Shown in pieces: positions 11,160-22,070 of a stretch of DNA of 62,004 nt; position 1 is the first letter of the stretch; every line of letters starts with the position of its first letter. The notes under the pieces are model-generated. The model did not search any database. It was not told the origin of the DNA and worked only from the letters and a program-made list of their open reading frames with translations. The DNA is from Zygnema cylindricum (taxonomy: Eukaryota; Streptophyta; Zygnematophyceae; Zygnematales; Zygnemataceae), in the NCBI GenBank assembly GCA_037447655.1, contig JBBHKE010003439.1, positions 11,260 to 73,263 of the forward strand. The letters run 5' to 3'. The position numbers and the translations under genes were made by a program.

Positions 11160-12340
11160 AGAGTCGAACATTTTAGGAAACTTTTCTTTTTCCCGTAATG
11201 TTCAAACTTTTCTCCATAAAAGTCAAACTTGGTCTCCATTTTACCGCAAAAGAAAAAGTTTGTCTTCTTTCTGCTGTAAAAAGTCAAATTTTGTCTTCTT
11301 TCCTTTAAGAAAGTCAAACTTTGTCTTCTTTGTGTCGTAAAAGTCAAACTTGGTCTTCTTTTCACCGTAAAAGTCAAACTTCGACTTATTTTTGCCGTAA
11401 AAATCAAATTTTGTAAATCTCTACTTTAAAAAATCAAATTTAACCTTCTTCTGTTTTTCCGTAAATTTTGAAGCTTTTCGTCAAGGAGAGCCCTGGTCTG
11501 TTTTCTATAACAGCCTAAGGGGCAAATTTTTCTTTTATCTTCTCCGTAAAATTTCTATTGTGTTGTCTTCTCTCCTTTCTTTTCAATGTAAAGGAATTTG
11601 TTTCAAAATCTGTCTTCGTTTCTCGTCTTTTCTTTATTCCGTAAAGTTAAAAGAGTTTCAGAACCAACAAAAGGAAAGGTTTGTCTTCTTTTTTCCGTAT
11701 AGTTCGAATTTTTCCTTTTGTTTTTTTTGTTTTCGATTCTTTGCCCAGAAGGGACAAAACTTAGTCATTCTTTTCACTGTAAGTTTTAAAATCTTCCACT
11801 TTCCTCCAAAAAAATCATATTTCGCCTTCTTTTTGGCGTAATATTCAAATTCCCCTTTTTTTTCCATAAAACTCAATCATTTTCTTCCTTTTCTCGTAAA
11901 TTTTCAATGAGGGCGTTTGATCAATGTTCTATACCAACCAAAAGGGACACAATTTGTCATTCTTTTCGACGTGAAACTCAATTTTTATTTTTTTTCAATG
12001 TAGAAGGGACAAAATTTGACTTCCTTTCTCCAAAAAATTTAAACATTACTTCTTTTTTCCGTAAATTCAAATTTCTCCTTCTTCCCTCCGTAAATTTCAA
12101 TTTTTCCCTTCTTTTCTCTGTAAAACTCAATCATTTCCGTGTTCTATAACAGCCAGAGGGAGGATCTCCAGAAAAACTCAACTCTTACCTTCTTTTTTTC
12201 CGTAAAATTCAAATTCCCCTTTACTTATTTCGTAAACCTTCGAGTTTTTCTCCACCGAGAGCCCTTGGGCCGTGTCCTATAACGGCCAGAGAAATACATT
12301 TTGTCTTTCTTTTCTGCAAAATTTTCCAAAAAATCCAAAA
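11160..12340 (-). repeat. Degenerate tandem array: decayed copies of the last exon and 3' flank of the DUF1308 gene
   Basis: The plus-strand string gagagcccttggtctgtgct, which encodes the conserved HRPRAL segment of the adjacent gene on the minus strand, recurs in altered form near 12262-12290, 11905-11945 and 11480-11521. Each copy is followed by a variant of tctataacggccaaaggg. Between the copies lies a roughly 30-bp repeat of the form cttcttttccgtaaaagtca (at least five clear copies at 11260-11410). In the copy at about 12230-12290 the minus-strand translation still reads PRALGGEKL against PRALTGEKL in the gene. The array is non-coding now. Confidence 0.7.
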
Positions 12341-12350
12341 TTCACTTCTT

Positions 12351-15300
12351 TTATCCTTCTTTTTTTCGTAACTTTCCAAGTTTTTCTCCCGTGAGAGCCC
12401 TTGGTCTGTGCTCTACAACGGCCAATGGGACGCCGGCTTGGGAAGCTGCCCTGACAAATGCCACATTGGCAGTTAGGGTTGGAATGTGCCACGTGTCACC
12501 TGGTCAAAAAGCAAAAAAAAAGGAAAAAAAAAGAGAGAGAGAGAAAACAAAACAAACAAATTGCAGATGAACACGGCATGAGTAAGTGTTTGTAAGGTTT
12601 GGGATATTCCACGTGTCACCTGTTCCGGCCATAATTTTATGCCTCACTTTGATTTGTTCACAAACAAACAAACAAACGAACGAACGAACGAACGAAGAAA
12701 GAGACGAACGAAAAAGCAAACGAACGAAAGAATGAACACAAAAACCAAACGACAAACAATCGAATGAACAACAAGCGAACAAACTAACAAACAAAGACAC
12801 GAACGAACAAAAACCCTAAAAATCAAACAAATGAGTGGACGAACATTCAAACGAAAAAACGAACAAAGAAACAAATGAGCAAACACACAAACGAATGAAA
12901 GACCAGCGAACAAATGAAGGAAAAAAGGAACAAATGAAGGAACAAACGTTGAACAACGAAAAAGTAGGGACGAAACGGAGAAACGAACGGACAAACAACA
13001 AACATAGCAAGAGTCACTGAATATGATGGAGAAAGAAAAACAAAAAGACAAAAAAAAAAAAACACATGATAAAACGAAAAACACAGCATGCTTTAAGTTG
13101 CTGGTAAAGTTAAAATGAGCCACCTGTTCCCGCCATAATTTTATGCCTCATTTTGATTCGTCCGGTCTCAGGAAGCGCGAGAATTCGCTCAGAAGGTTGA
13201 TCCGGAACCACTCTGTTAAATAAAAGGAAAAAGGAACAAATGAACAAACGAACAAACAAAAAACAAACAAAAAACAACGCAAACAAAAAAACAACAAGCA
13301 CGAGTAGGTGAACATGATGGAGAAAGAAAAAGTGTTGCAAAATGCAAAAAGACTAAAAACCAAAATTTGTTCAGATGCTAGAGACAAATGACATTATTGA
13401 ATTCAAAAATTGAATTTGAAAAATGGAGTTTTAAACTCGAATCTGAAAATTGAATTCAGATTTGAAAATTAAATTGTTTTAAAATGCAGGAAACAAATAA
13501 ACATCAAAAACTGAAAGGAAAATATATTCACTGGAATGAAGAAACATAGAACATTTGAAATTTTGGTTGTTCTTCACTCACCTCACTCTCGCCAAACAAG
13601 CAGTAGCCCTCTGTTTTTCCATTGGTCCTCCTACTAAATTGACAATATTAGAAAATTCTAAAAACACAGATTGACAGATAATCGGTTTTTTTTCGACCAA
13701 TAAAGCCTTGATCTCAGGAAGGAGAGGCTTTTCAAGCTCCGACTTGGCCTGTTAAGAAAAAAAAAGACTAAAAATTAATGATTCAAAGAGAGAGAGAAAT
13801 AAACAATTTGAAAAACAATTTTGAGTTATAAAATTGAGCTTTAATAAAGGAAGAAGAAACAAAACGAATTATCGAAGGAGAGGCGGGACAGCGGAAAATG
13901 AAGAATAAAAAGAAAAACAAAACCATGCTTCTGAAAAAATATGGCTGACACAAAAACAGAAGAAAAACGAAGAAAAGGAACAAAATATCACCTGTTCTTG
14001 GATAAAATTTGCCATACTTCCAAAACGGTATTGGATTTCTTCTCGACTCATATTCATAACTGACAAAGAAGCTCCATTGGAAAGCTCGGAAACCATTGCA
14101 ATTAAAGCCGTCGTATCCAAATTAATAAAATTCAAATTAGTAAAACCTGAATTAATGATATTGTTTACTGATCCAATTTCTCCAAACGTACCATCATTGA
14201 TTTTTATTTCTGAAACCATCTCTCTTTTGACCAAAGTTGGGGAACTCGTGTTTTGTACTTTTGAGTCTATAAGATTTAAATTAGGGTTAGGGTTTTCTAA
14301 AAATGTTCCAAAACCTTCTTTAAAAGTCTCCGAAATGTCTAGATTAAGAGGAATTTCCAGCCAAACTTCGAATTCAGAATCAATTTTCCATTTTTTTAAC
14401 AATTGCTCTACACAGGTTTCTCTGACCTCATCCTCCTCCTTCTCCTTCATTTTCTCCTTCTCCTTCTCCTTCTCCGCCTCTTTCTCTTTATTCCCTGACT
14501 TCCTCAAAGGAACACAATCCAAAAACAACCACTCTCCTTCCTCTCCTACTCCCTCTCGAAACAAATACTCGTTCATTCCCTCAGTACAGCCTATTTGCTC
14601 ACTAAGACTCTCCTTACTTTTTCCATCTTTTCCTTTCAACCTACCTTCTCTACGACTTTCTCTCCCTTCTCTCCTCTTCTCCCCTCCCTCCTTTGCCGTC
14701 CCATTTTCTCTCTCCACCTCACTCGCCTCCTGTAACCTCTCGCCATTGTTTCCCTCTCTTCTCCCCTCCTGCCCCCTCTCGCTTCTTACTTCCCATCTTA
14801 TCTCCCCTCTTTCCTCCCTCTCCTCCGATTTCATCAAAGATGCCTTAGCAGAATATAATACCCCTTCTTCTTTTCCCTCCCCTCCCTTCCCTTTCCCCTC
14901 GTCCCGCCTATCTGTTCCCTTAAAATCAAAAATTCTCTTTGCGCCAAAAGCCTTCCTCATCTCTTCCTCTCCCTCTTCACTTATTCCTGATGCAAAATAA
15001 ATGACGAACTTTTGTGGTTTTGACCCTCCTTTTACTGCAGAGGCTGCCTTAATAAGCTGTTTCACACGCGTCTCCAAGGACCTATCCTTCCCTCTCTCCT
15101 TTTCCTTTTCCTTCGCCTTACCCTTCTCCTTTTCCTCCTCCTCCTTCTCTTCCTCCTTTTCTTCCTTTTCCTCCTTCTCTGTCTCCATCTCCTTCTCCTC
15201 CTCCTCTTCCTTCTCCTCTTCCTTCACTTTCCGCGTCTCCATTTCCTTTTCTCTTTCTTTCTGCCTCTCTTTCTCTCGCTCTTTTCTATCCGAAGAGAGA

Positions 15301-16602
15301 GCCTTCAAATAACGACTGAAAACCATCAACCATGAAGGCCATCCTTCAAAAAAGCAAATAGCATCTACATGAACTGTTTCCGGATTTTTGCAAAAAGTAA
15401 TTGACTTAGGAAAAGTGGAAATTGAAGTGGAAACTGAAGAAAGATTCAGACCTTGTTGTCGACGATAAGACGTATTAGACGAAAAATCTTCCATAACGTT
15501 CCTTTCTCCGTTGTTACCGTTACAGTTTCCGTTACCGTTGTCGTTAACGTTACCATTGCCATTCCCATTAGAAATTTTAATTGTGTGCATGATTTTTGAA
15601 ACTCTAAAAATGGAAGGATGATGCAAAGCCCTCAAAATTGCTTCCAAATGAGGAAGATTGGAACTGCAAATTTCCAAATACAGAAGGAAAAAAAAAAACA
15701 AAACAGAAAAAAAATGGACTTAGTTATGGAACAAACGTTTGAACGCGTTAATTTCCAGGAAGAGAGTATCAGGTTTTTACCTTTCTTGGAAGTTGAATTA
15801 CCCCATAATTTTTTTATTTTTTTTTTTTTTTTTTTCGTTTTTGTTTGCATTTTTAAATCTAATCTCTTTGAACTTTCTCATATTTTTTCCCCGTTTTATG
15901 TAATGAAAGGAAGAGATAGGTGAAACATAGAAAAGATATATAGATAAAATTAAGATGGTGAATCCTCTTGTTTGAATTTTTTATGACAAGTTGAGTGAAA
16001 CGTGTCAGCGCAAAACAAGAACGACCTCATAAAACTAGCCAACAAAAATCCACACTCATTATGGTGAGAAATGTCTCTCACTCCCTCCTTTACTGAAACT
16101 AATTCCTCTTCCTCCTCATTCTCCTCTCCTCTCCCCCTCCCCCTCCCCCTCCCCCTCCCCCTCCCTCTCCCTCCCTCTCCCTCTTCAACCAAGTAAATTC
16201 GTTCATAAATTAGACAGAGGGAAGAAATAAACAAAAGTCAATTAACGAGCATGGAAACAAATGAAAGGTAGAAACGACAAATATGTTATTATAAAAAAAA
16301 AAAAAAAAAAAACCCTGTTATAATTATATTATTATAAAAACAACATAAACATGTTATAATTATGTTATTATATGTTGTAGGTGTTATTAAAATCACCTAG
16401 AAAGCCTGGATTCAGTTGCAATTAGGGCTCCGGAAGAAAGATTTTTCAGAAACTCGTTCTCTTTTTTAATTGCTTTGAGAAGACGATATCGACATTCTTT
16501 GGAAATGACGTCAGCAGAGAGAGGAGAGAGAGAGAGAGACGATTCTAAGCTTGATCCATGGCGCAAAAGTGATTCGATACGGGCTTCATTACTGGAATCC
16601 AT
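12351..16602 (-). CDS. DUF1308 / C7orf25-family protein (five exons, about 760 aa)
   Basis: Exons (5' to 3' on the minus strand) are 16397-16602, 13992-15663, 13582-13748, 13124-13212 and 12351-12499. All have GT/AG borders and matching phases, giving 2283 nt from ATG 16602 to TAA 12351. Conserved blocks of the family appear in order. An N-terminal helical region includes LRALHHPSIFRVSKI. VHVDAICFFEGWPSWLMVFS lies near residue 166, KFVIYFASGISEEG near 285, and LIAMVSELSNGAS near 590. Next come KPLLPEIKALL and VVPDQPSERILALP, then MAGTGDTWHIPTLTANVAFV and VEHRPRALTGEKL at the end. Animal C7orf25 proteins are about 420 aa. The excess here is a Lys/Glu-rich charged stretch (about 194-260) and a disordered middle (about 310-580), plus an Asn-Gly repeat near 100. 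The biochemical role of the family is poorly known. Intron 4 and the 3' flank contain duplicated gene pieces (see findings). Confidence 0.9.
12500..13123 (-). repeat. Intron 4 of the DUF1308 gene, containing a relic of the exon4/exon5 junction and GTTC/GTTT arrays
   Basis: At 12600-12660 the minus strand reads the end of exon 4 and the start of exon 5 without interruption (RHKIMAGTG then DTWNIP). In the gene these are split between 13124 and 12499. The sequence just after the donor (GTGGCTCATTTTAAC) also resembles the start of exon 5 (GTGGCACATTCCAAC). Long runs of GTTT/GTTC/GTTG repeats fill the rest. A block containing tttttctttctccatcat occurs both before exon 4 (13314-13331) and before the relic (13024-13040). 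Large minus-strand frames here are repeat translation. Confidence 0.75.
16125..16195. repeat. CCCCTC simple repeat
   Basis: About ten units of ccctcc/cccctc in intron 1 of the DUF1308 gene. A run of about 18 A lies at 16294-16312. Confidence 0.85.
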
Positions 16603-16767
16603 TGCAGCATAAAATAGTGTGGAGACAGAGAGAGAATGGAGGGAGAAGTAAAAAGCCTTGAGACAGAAGTAGCCCTAAAACAAACCCTAAATAGTTCACA
16701 ACTGGTTTTAGTTACGTGACGACAATTTTAAACTGACCGTACAGCCTAGGTTCGTTAAGAGGCCTAA

Positions 16768-17546
16768 GGGTGCGTCTCTGTGTGCTTAAGTAAGGGTTTT
16801 TTTCTGTCGTTTTCCTGTAAAACTTAGAGCCGTACCGCGTAAGTTTCAACCGTACAATAAAATATAAAAATAGAGAAGTACATTTTGCGTCATCATCGAA
16901 TTTAAAATGTACTACATGTTGTCGTCTTGTGTTATTCGACCCACTTCGACCACAAAAAACGTCATCTTCAACCTTATCTTTAAAATACAGGGCCGATGTG
17001 TTTTAAAATTAAAGATTTTCTATAAACAAATAGGAACACGTATTTGCACGTGTATTGTTTTATTCAAAAACTTCAAACGAATTCAAGCGACGTGGAAGTG
17101 TACACGATTCGCTAGGTTTTGTCCGTTTTTGTCTAATACGACAAAGAGAAGTACACAGTTTGTTTTATTTTGTCCGTTTCCATCCGGTACGGATTTTTTT
17201 TTGCAGGGGTCTCAAGGTTCTGATGCCATTTCACGTCGAGCCGACAATAGACGCAAAGTCAAAACGCATCTTCTTCAACCGTGAAACGGCACAGGCTGGA
17301 GGGCGGTAGGTCTACAATGTCACGAAAAGTCACGCGACGTCACAAGCAGTTACGAAAAATGACGTGGGTCATCACAGATTGTAGACGTTGACAGCCGTCA
17401 CGGGCATTGTCGACGTATACAATCGTCACTCCCTTAAGTGACAATTTCGTTTGGTACACATAGGGACACCCGAAATCCGGGTCCGCCGGATCTGCGCTAA
17501 AAAACAAAAAAAAAACTCTAAGTTTGAAGTACATAGAGACGCACCC
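16768..17546. mobile_element. PIF/Harbinger-like non-autonomous element (779 bp)
   Basis: Terminal inverted repeats GGGTGCGTCTCTGTGT (left) and ACATAGAGACGCACCC (right) are flanked by the 3-bp direct duplication TAA (16765-16767 and 17547-17549). A TAA/TTA duplication with GG-starting ends is the PIF/Harbinger signature. No transposase frame is present. The interior near 17320-17460 is rich in TGACG/CGTCA. Confidence 0.75.
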
Positions 17547-17596
17547 TAACTTCGTTACGAGGCCAAGTACCGCCAGTAGGCAGTAGTTAAAAAAAC

Positions 17597-18461
17597 TAGT
17601 GTTGTGTATCGGTAAAAAAATTATCGCGATAACACCGATACCGATAGTTATCGGTTATCGAACGGTCAGCTGTCCCGATATATTTGTACTTTCTGTACTT
17701 TCTGTCCGGAGTGCTTTCTGTCCAGTAAACTGAACGGTAAATTTACGAAAAATGTACGATTTTTTACGGGAAATGTACGGAATTTGACTAAAAAATGCGT
17801 TGCACTTTGTAGTACTTTTTGGGCGGTTAACTGAACATAAATTTTACGGGAACGTACGGAATTGTAGGCGGACACAAAGTACAACGGATGCAAAATAACA
17901 TTATGCGCGCCACCGGAATCGAACGGACGACATTCAATGAGAAAATACGAGCGGACGGTCAGCGTGAGCGCCGACATCTCGGGATGGCTTTTTTGGCGGC
18001 TTTTGCCAAAAAAGCCGACGGATTGACACGTGGCAGGTTTCCAGTGGATCCCGAAAAATAAAGGGACAAAGCCACGGCGTCGGATGTGTAAGGTACATCG
18101 TTTTAACTGGAGCCGTACTAAAGCCGTACACATCTTATGCCAGCTACTGTACTTTCGGCTTGTACTTTCAGCTTGTACAAATGATCTGATTGGTAGGGTA
18201 CCTCAGGGGTTGTGAGTAGGGCGCGTCGGGGGAATAAGACGTACAGTTGAGTGTACATGCCGTACAGTTATATGTACGGCTCGTACAGTTATCGCCAAAG
18301 GTTATCGTTATCGGCATTATCGCCAATAATTAGCCGATATTATCGACTACTTATTGGCGATAAGACCGATAGCGATATATCGTACCAATATATCGATTAT
18401 CGGTTCCCCGAAAAAAGGCCCATATCGGTTATCGGCAAATCCTTACCGATACACAACACTA
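17597..18461. mobile_element. hAT-type MITE (865 bp) with 8-bp target duplication
   Basis: Terminal repeats TAGTGTTGTGTATCGGTAA and its exact mirror at 18443-18461 are flanked by AAAAAAAC on both sides (17589-17596, 18462-18469). The subterminal DNA is full of palindromic ttatcgcgataa and cgatatatcg motifs. The middle is rich in gtacgg/ccgtac. The TAGTG start and 8-bp duplication place it in the hAT superfamily. It lies 0.7 kb from a hAT transposase relic, but the two have not been shown to belong together. Confidence 0.85.
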
Positions 18462-18469
18462 AAAAAAAC

Positions 18470-19130
18470 CTTCGGTCACTGTGTCCACACCGTAACGTAA
18501 AAGTCCCACACGCCGTAATCCGGTATCTCAATAGGGTCATAGACTCATAGCCTATTCCCCACCGGAGCATTTCCCATTCCGATGATTTTCCGAAATAAAT
18601 AATAATATGAAACTTTTAAAATCCTTTGTACGTGCAAAACTTTATTTCTATTTGTCGAACGGCGATCCTTTCATTCATGGCCTATTCCACCGGAAAAAAA
18701 TTCACTTCCGCAACAGACGGACGTTGGAATAATGTACGGCTTTCTATGAAAACCGTACAAACGAGCTTCCTCAAAATATTGCCGAATATTGAAGTCGGGT
18801 TAAAGTCGCGTATTTCGCCGAAAAGCTGACGTAACCAAAACAACATCCGTACGACTAGTTCATTGTACTCGCGAAAACACTGTAGGACTTTGAACCACCG
18901 TCGTCATCCTTAAAACATTCAATACTGCATGTTTGTTTTCCGTACAGCGTGATTAAGTGGACTTCTGCAAAGCTTTTTCCGCGCCGGCGGCCTTGTAGAA
19001 GCTTCGGCCATGGCTTCCTACTAGCGTTTTTTGCCTTTTTCTTCCTGTATCCGGCGCCAAATTTGGCGTGCGGGTAATCTAACGAAAGCTTTTTTCAAAA
19101 TATTTCTATTAATGGTAAAATAAACTTCAT
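18470..19130. other. Spacer rich in GTAC palindromes
   Basis: No gene is recognised. Many cgtac/gtacg tetramers occur here, similar to the inside of the neighbouring hAT MITE, which suggests that it is part of a larger mobile element. Confidence 0.35.
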
Positions 19131-19136
19131 CCGTTA

Positions 19137-20637
19137 TCTCTTTTTTCCATAATCGACTCTGCTAGTTTCAGCCGATTTCTTTTTTCCTTTCGTGGTACTT
19201 TGATACTCCGGATCGAGTACAAAGCCGGCCGCATAAATGGGACTATGCGCCATCTTCCACCTTGCCACCCAAGCGGTCTTCAACTCTTCCAAAATCTGCA
19301 TGCCCTCGTGAATATTACCTCCTCCAGCGCAAGCTAAATTCTCCAAAAACTGTCCAATCGCGTAAAAATCGTGGTAAACCTTCCCCACATTCGGGCCACC
19401 TTTGTCGCATTCCCTCATTAACCTTACCACAGGTTTTGAAATTGACACGGCCTCACTCACTCTAACCCAAAACTCCGTGCTTAAAATGTAGCACCTAATC
19501 TTAGCCCCCTCTATCCTGTACATAGGCTTCCCCACCCATTCCTTGAATTTGTCGTCAACCATCAAACGCTTGAAACTCTCTTTCACATCTAATAACCTCT
19601 GGAGCATAATAAAATTTGTGGCAAACCATGTCTCTCCAAGTTTCAGAAGCCGAAGTGCATAAATTTGATTGAATATCGCTACACCCATGCTATGATTAGT
19701 GACGAATTTCAAAATTTATTTTGCCTCTCAGACAGGTTTAGATATAAATGACAACCTAATCCAATCTTCCAACATCAAGTCGAGAACGTGTGCAGCGCAT
19801 GGCGTCCACGTGATTGAAGCGTACTTTGCCGCGAACAACGAGGCTGCAGCCTTGTTCACTGGGGCAGAATCGGTAATAATTTGCACCACATTCTCCACCC
19901 GTATAGCAAGTACTCCCTTTTCCAACAGCTGACATATGTAGTCGGCGTCCTTAATATGCCCACTCGTGTCTTCTGCCGTCAAAAACATGTCACCTTTCGG
20001 GGTGACAGCTAAAATATTTAGGAGAGGTTTATCGTCCGTTGCTGTCCACCCGTCTGATGTGATCGTGGCACCGGTGACAGAAATAGTTTCCTCGTAACTT
20101 GCCAATTCTTTCTTCACCTTCACCTTGGTCTCTAATAGGAGACGATTTCTCATTGCACTACGGATTAGTAACTTGTAAGAACCACCTTGATCACCGGTCT
20201 TGTGCAACGCTTCCTTGAAATATGGATCCTCTAAAAGTCGGAACGACAAGCCATTGGCGAAGAAAGCCGTGGCCCACGCTAAATCCACCTCTTTCTTATT
20301 ATGCCTATTAAATGCATTTTTTATTATAGTTTGCACTCGGAATCGGTAGAAAACTGCTGGTGAGATCATGCAAGTTGCACATTACACGTTTTTGAGAGGA
20401 ATTTGCAGATTTATGGGTTTCCGACGCACTAAACTCCTCCTTCACCTCATCTGGACACATTGTGCAGGCTCTAATCCCTGCATTCTTGACGTTTCCAAGG
20501 AGATGATTTCTGATCCTCGTCGCTTGGGCGTTATATTCGAAGTTGCAATAAATACAAATGCATAATCGGTTGGTTAGAAGAACCCCACCGTCTACAGCTT
20601 TCACATGCTCCCACTCCTCTCCTCGATTTCTGGGCAT
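19137..20637 (-). pseudogene. hAT-superfamily transposase (BED zinc finger + DUF659), disrupted
   Basis: Reading from ATG 20637 there is a BED-type zinc finger (WEHV, CIYCNF, then ATRIRNHLLG about 20 residues on). A region with VDLAWATAFFANG follows, then a DUF659 core (TSDGWTA, ITDSAPVNKAAA, WTPCAAHVLDLMLED), then NHSMGVA and LKLGETWFATNF. The parts lie in different frames or are separated by stops. A +1 frame change lies near 20360 (possibly an intron), and two in-frame stops lie at about 19700-19730. The C-terminal hAT dimerisation domain is missing. The element is therefore inactive. Terminal repeats could not be assigned with confidence; the sequence gaacaacactg near 21102-21112 may be one end. 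Confidence 0.85.
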
Positions 20638-20879
20638 GGTTGCTTCTGTCGAAGTCTGGAAGAGAGGATAGTAAAAAGCTTGGGAGAGAGGAGGGTAGGA
20701 TACAAGGAGGCGGCTTCTTTGCGGTTTCGTTTTCAATATTTCATGGCGGCTTCTTTCAACAAAATTTGAAGAAGAGGCCCGTACAATTTTCAAACTTATC
20801 CCGCGAAAATAGTATGACGTTTCAACGTCTCTTTTCGAAAATGTCCGTACATTTTCAATGAAGAGATGTACAAGTTCCG

Positions 20880-21110
20880 TGATATTTCTGTTCAATTCAC
20901 TGAACAGAAAGTATCAATAACTATGACGTATCTTTTCCTCGAATTCCGTACATTTCCGTAAAAAAACGTACATATTACGGAAATTATTGACTTTCCCCGT
21001 AAATTGTCAGTTTCAGTTTACAGTAGACGTTTTTTTGCGATTTTCAAAATCGTCACGTATTATACGCTTCAATCGTAAAATTTGAAAAAATCGCACGATT
21101 TGAACAACAC
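20880..21110. other. Probable flank of the hAT relic
   Basis: AT-rich DNA with repeated cgtaca/tccgtac motifs, ending in gaacaacactg, which has the form of a hAT terminus (CAACACTG). No matching left end was located. Confidence 0.3.
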
Positions 21111-21119
21111 TGCTTCAAA

Positions 21120-21520
21120 GCTATGCATGTTGGATTGGCCGCCCGTGACTCAGCTAAGAAGGAGGGTGATTATGCCCATCGAGATGCTATGCCTTTATTC
21201 CAATGGCGTTAGAGATATTTGGTTGTTTGGATGTTGCTTTGGACGAGTTTCTACTTGTGGTCGAGCGCCGGGGACCTGGGGAGCCCTCCTGCTTTGGTCC
21301 TTACTTCTCTTCATCGTCAATGTTTATCCGTGGCTTTACAACGAGTGCAAGCTTTTAAACTCCTTCGTCTATTGCAGTTGTGTATTGCCGTTGTGTTTTG
21401 GAACTCATTCCCCGGGCTTCGGGAACTTAGGAGGTTACTTTTCGTTTATTTTTAGTTACGTTGGGGTTTGGCTGGGTCATTTTGGTTTACACACTCGGGC
21501 ACATGCGCATGACGAGTAGG
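21120..21520 (+). repeat. Dispersed repeat, copy 1
   Basis: This stretch is G+C richer than its surroundings and is similar over about 300 bp to the minus strand of 50760-51080. Shared strings include gacctggggagccctc / gaccttagagccctcg, cttacttctcttcatcgtca, and a shared end in the order ttcggg..cttaggaggtt..ttttag. One frame is conserved between the copies (LTS-RQ-L--L--VQ---LLR). It may be the 3' part of a retroelement; the family was not recognised. Confidence 0.5.
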
Positions 21521-22070
21521 GAAAAAATAGCGAGCACTCTCCTTCGTGCTAAAAAAATTTCCCACTAGTGTAGCACGTGCATGGGCGATTTTTCATTCGT
21601 TTTTTGAGTAATACTTTGACTAAATCCACCTCAGGAGGTGATGTTCAATAAAGTTTTTTGATGAGCTGGATTCGCATGCCCGTGGGTCGAAAAGAGGAAA
21701 ACGCCAAATTGAGTATAAAAGACGACAAAAATGGAGTACATTCAATGCATCAAGATACCTTCATTGTGTTGTGGTAAAAGAATTTTTTCGTACAACAAAA
21801 GATTTTCTCGTTGGGAATTGAATTCTGGAGGAAAACGTCAAAAAACACACGATAATTTAACACATGTGCACATACCCTTAGTAACCAAAAAATACACATG
21901 TGAATACTCAACTCACAAACACATCTCTCCTTTTTTCGGTCTTTATTTCATTGGTCGACAATGATTGCTCCAAAAAGCACCGTTTCGGAAAGTAAACTCC
22001 TAAGTAAAAATTATACAAAATGAGACAACTTTTTCTTCTGTAAAGCGACTTTTTTGTTTTTCTTTTCTGG
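21521..22070. other. Intergenic region downstream of the WD40 gene
   Basis: Nothing recognisable beyond AT-rich DNA. It contains the presumed 3' end of the WD40 transcript. Confidence 0.35.

Noticed and set aside
12504-13387. Several minus-strand frames rich in Phe, Val, Cys and Ser
   Set aside because: They translate GTTT/GTTC repeats in intron 4 and overlap a well-supported splice structure.
14077-15312. Two long plus-strand open frames (307 and 103 codons)
   Set aside because: They are the exact antisense of the Lys/Glu-rich part of the DUF1308 exon 2. Their Ser/Phe/Pro composition is a by-product.
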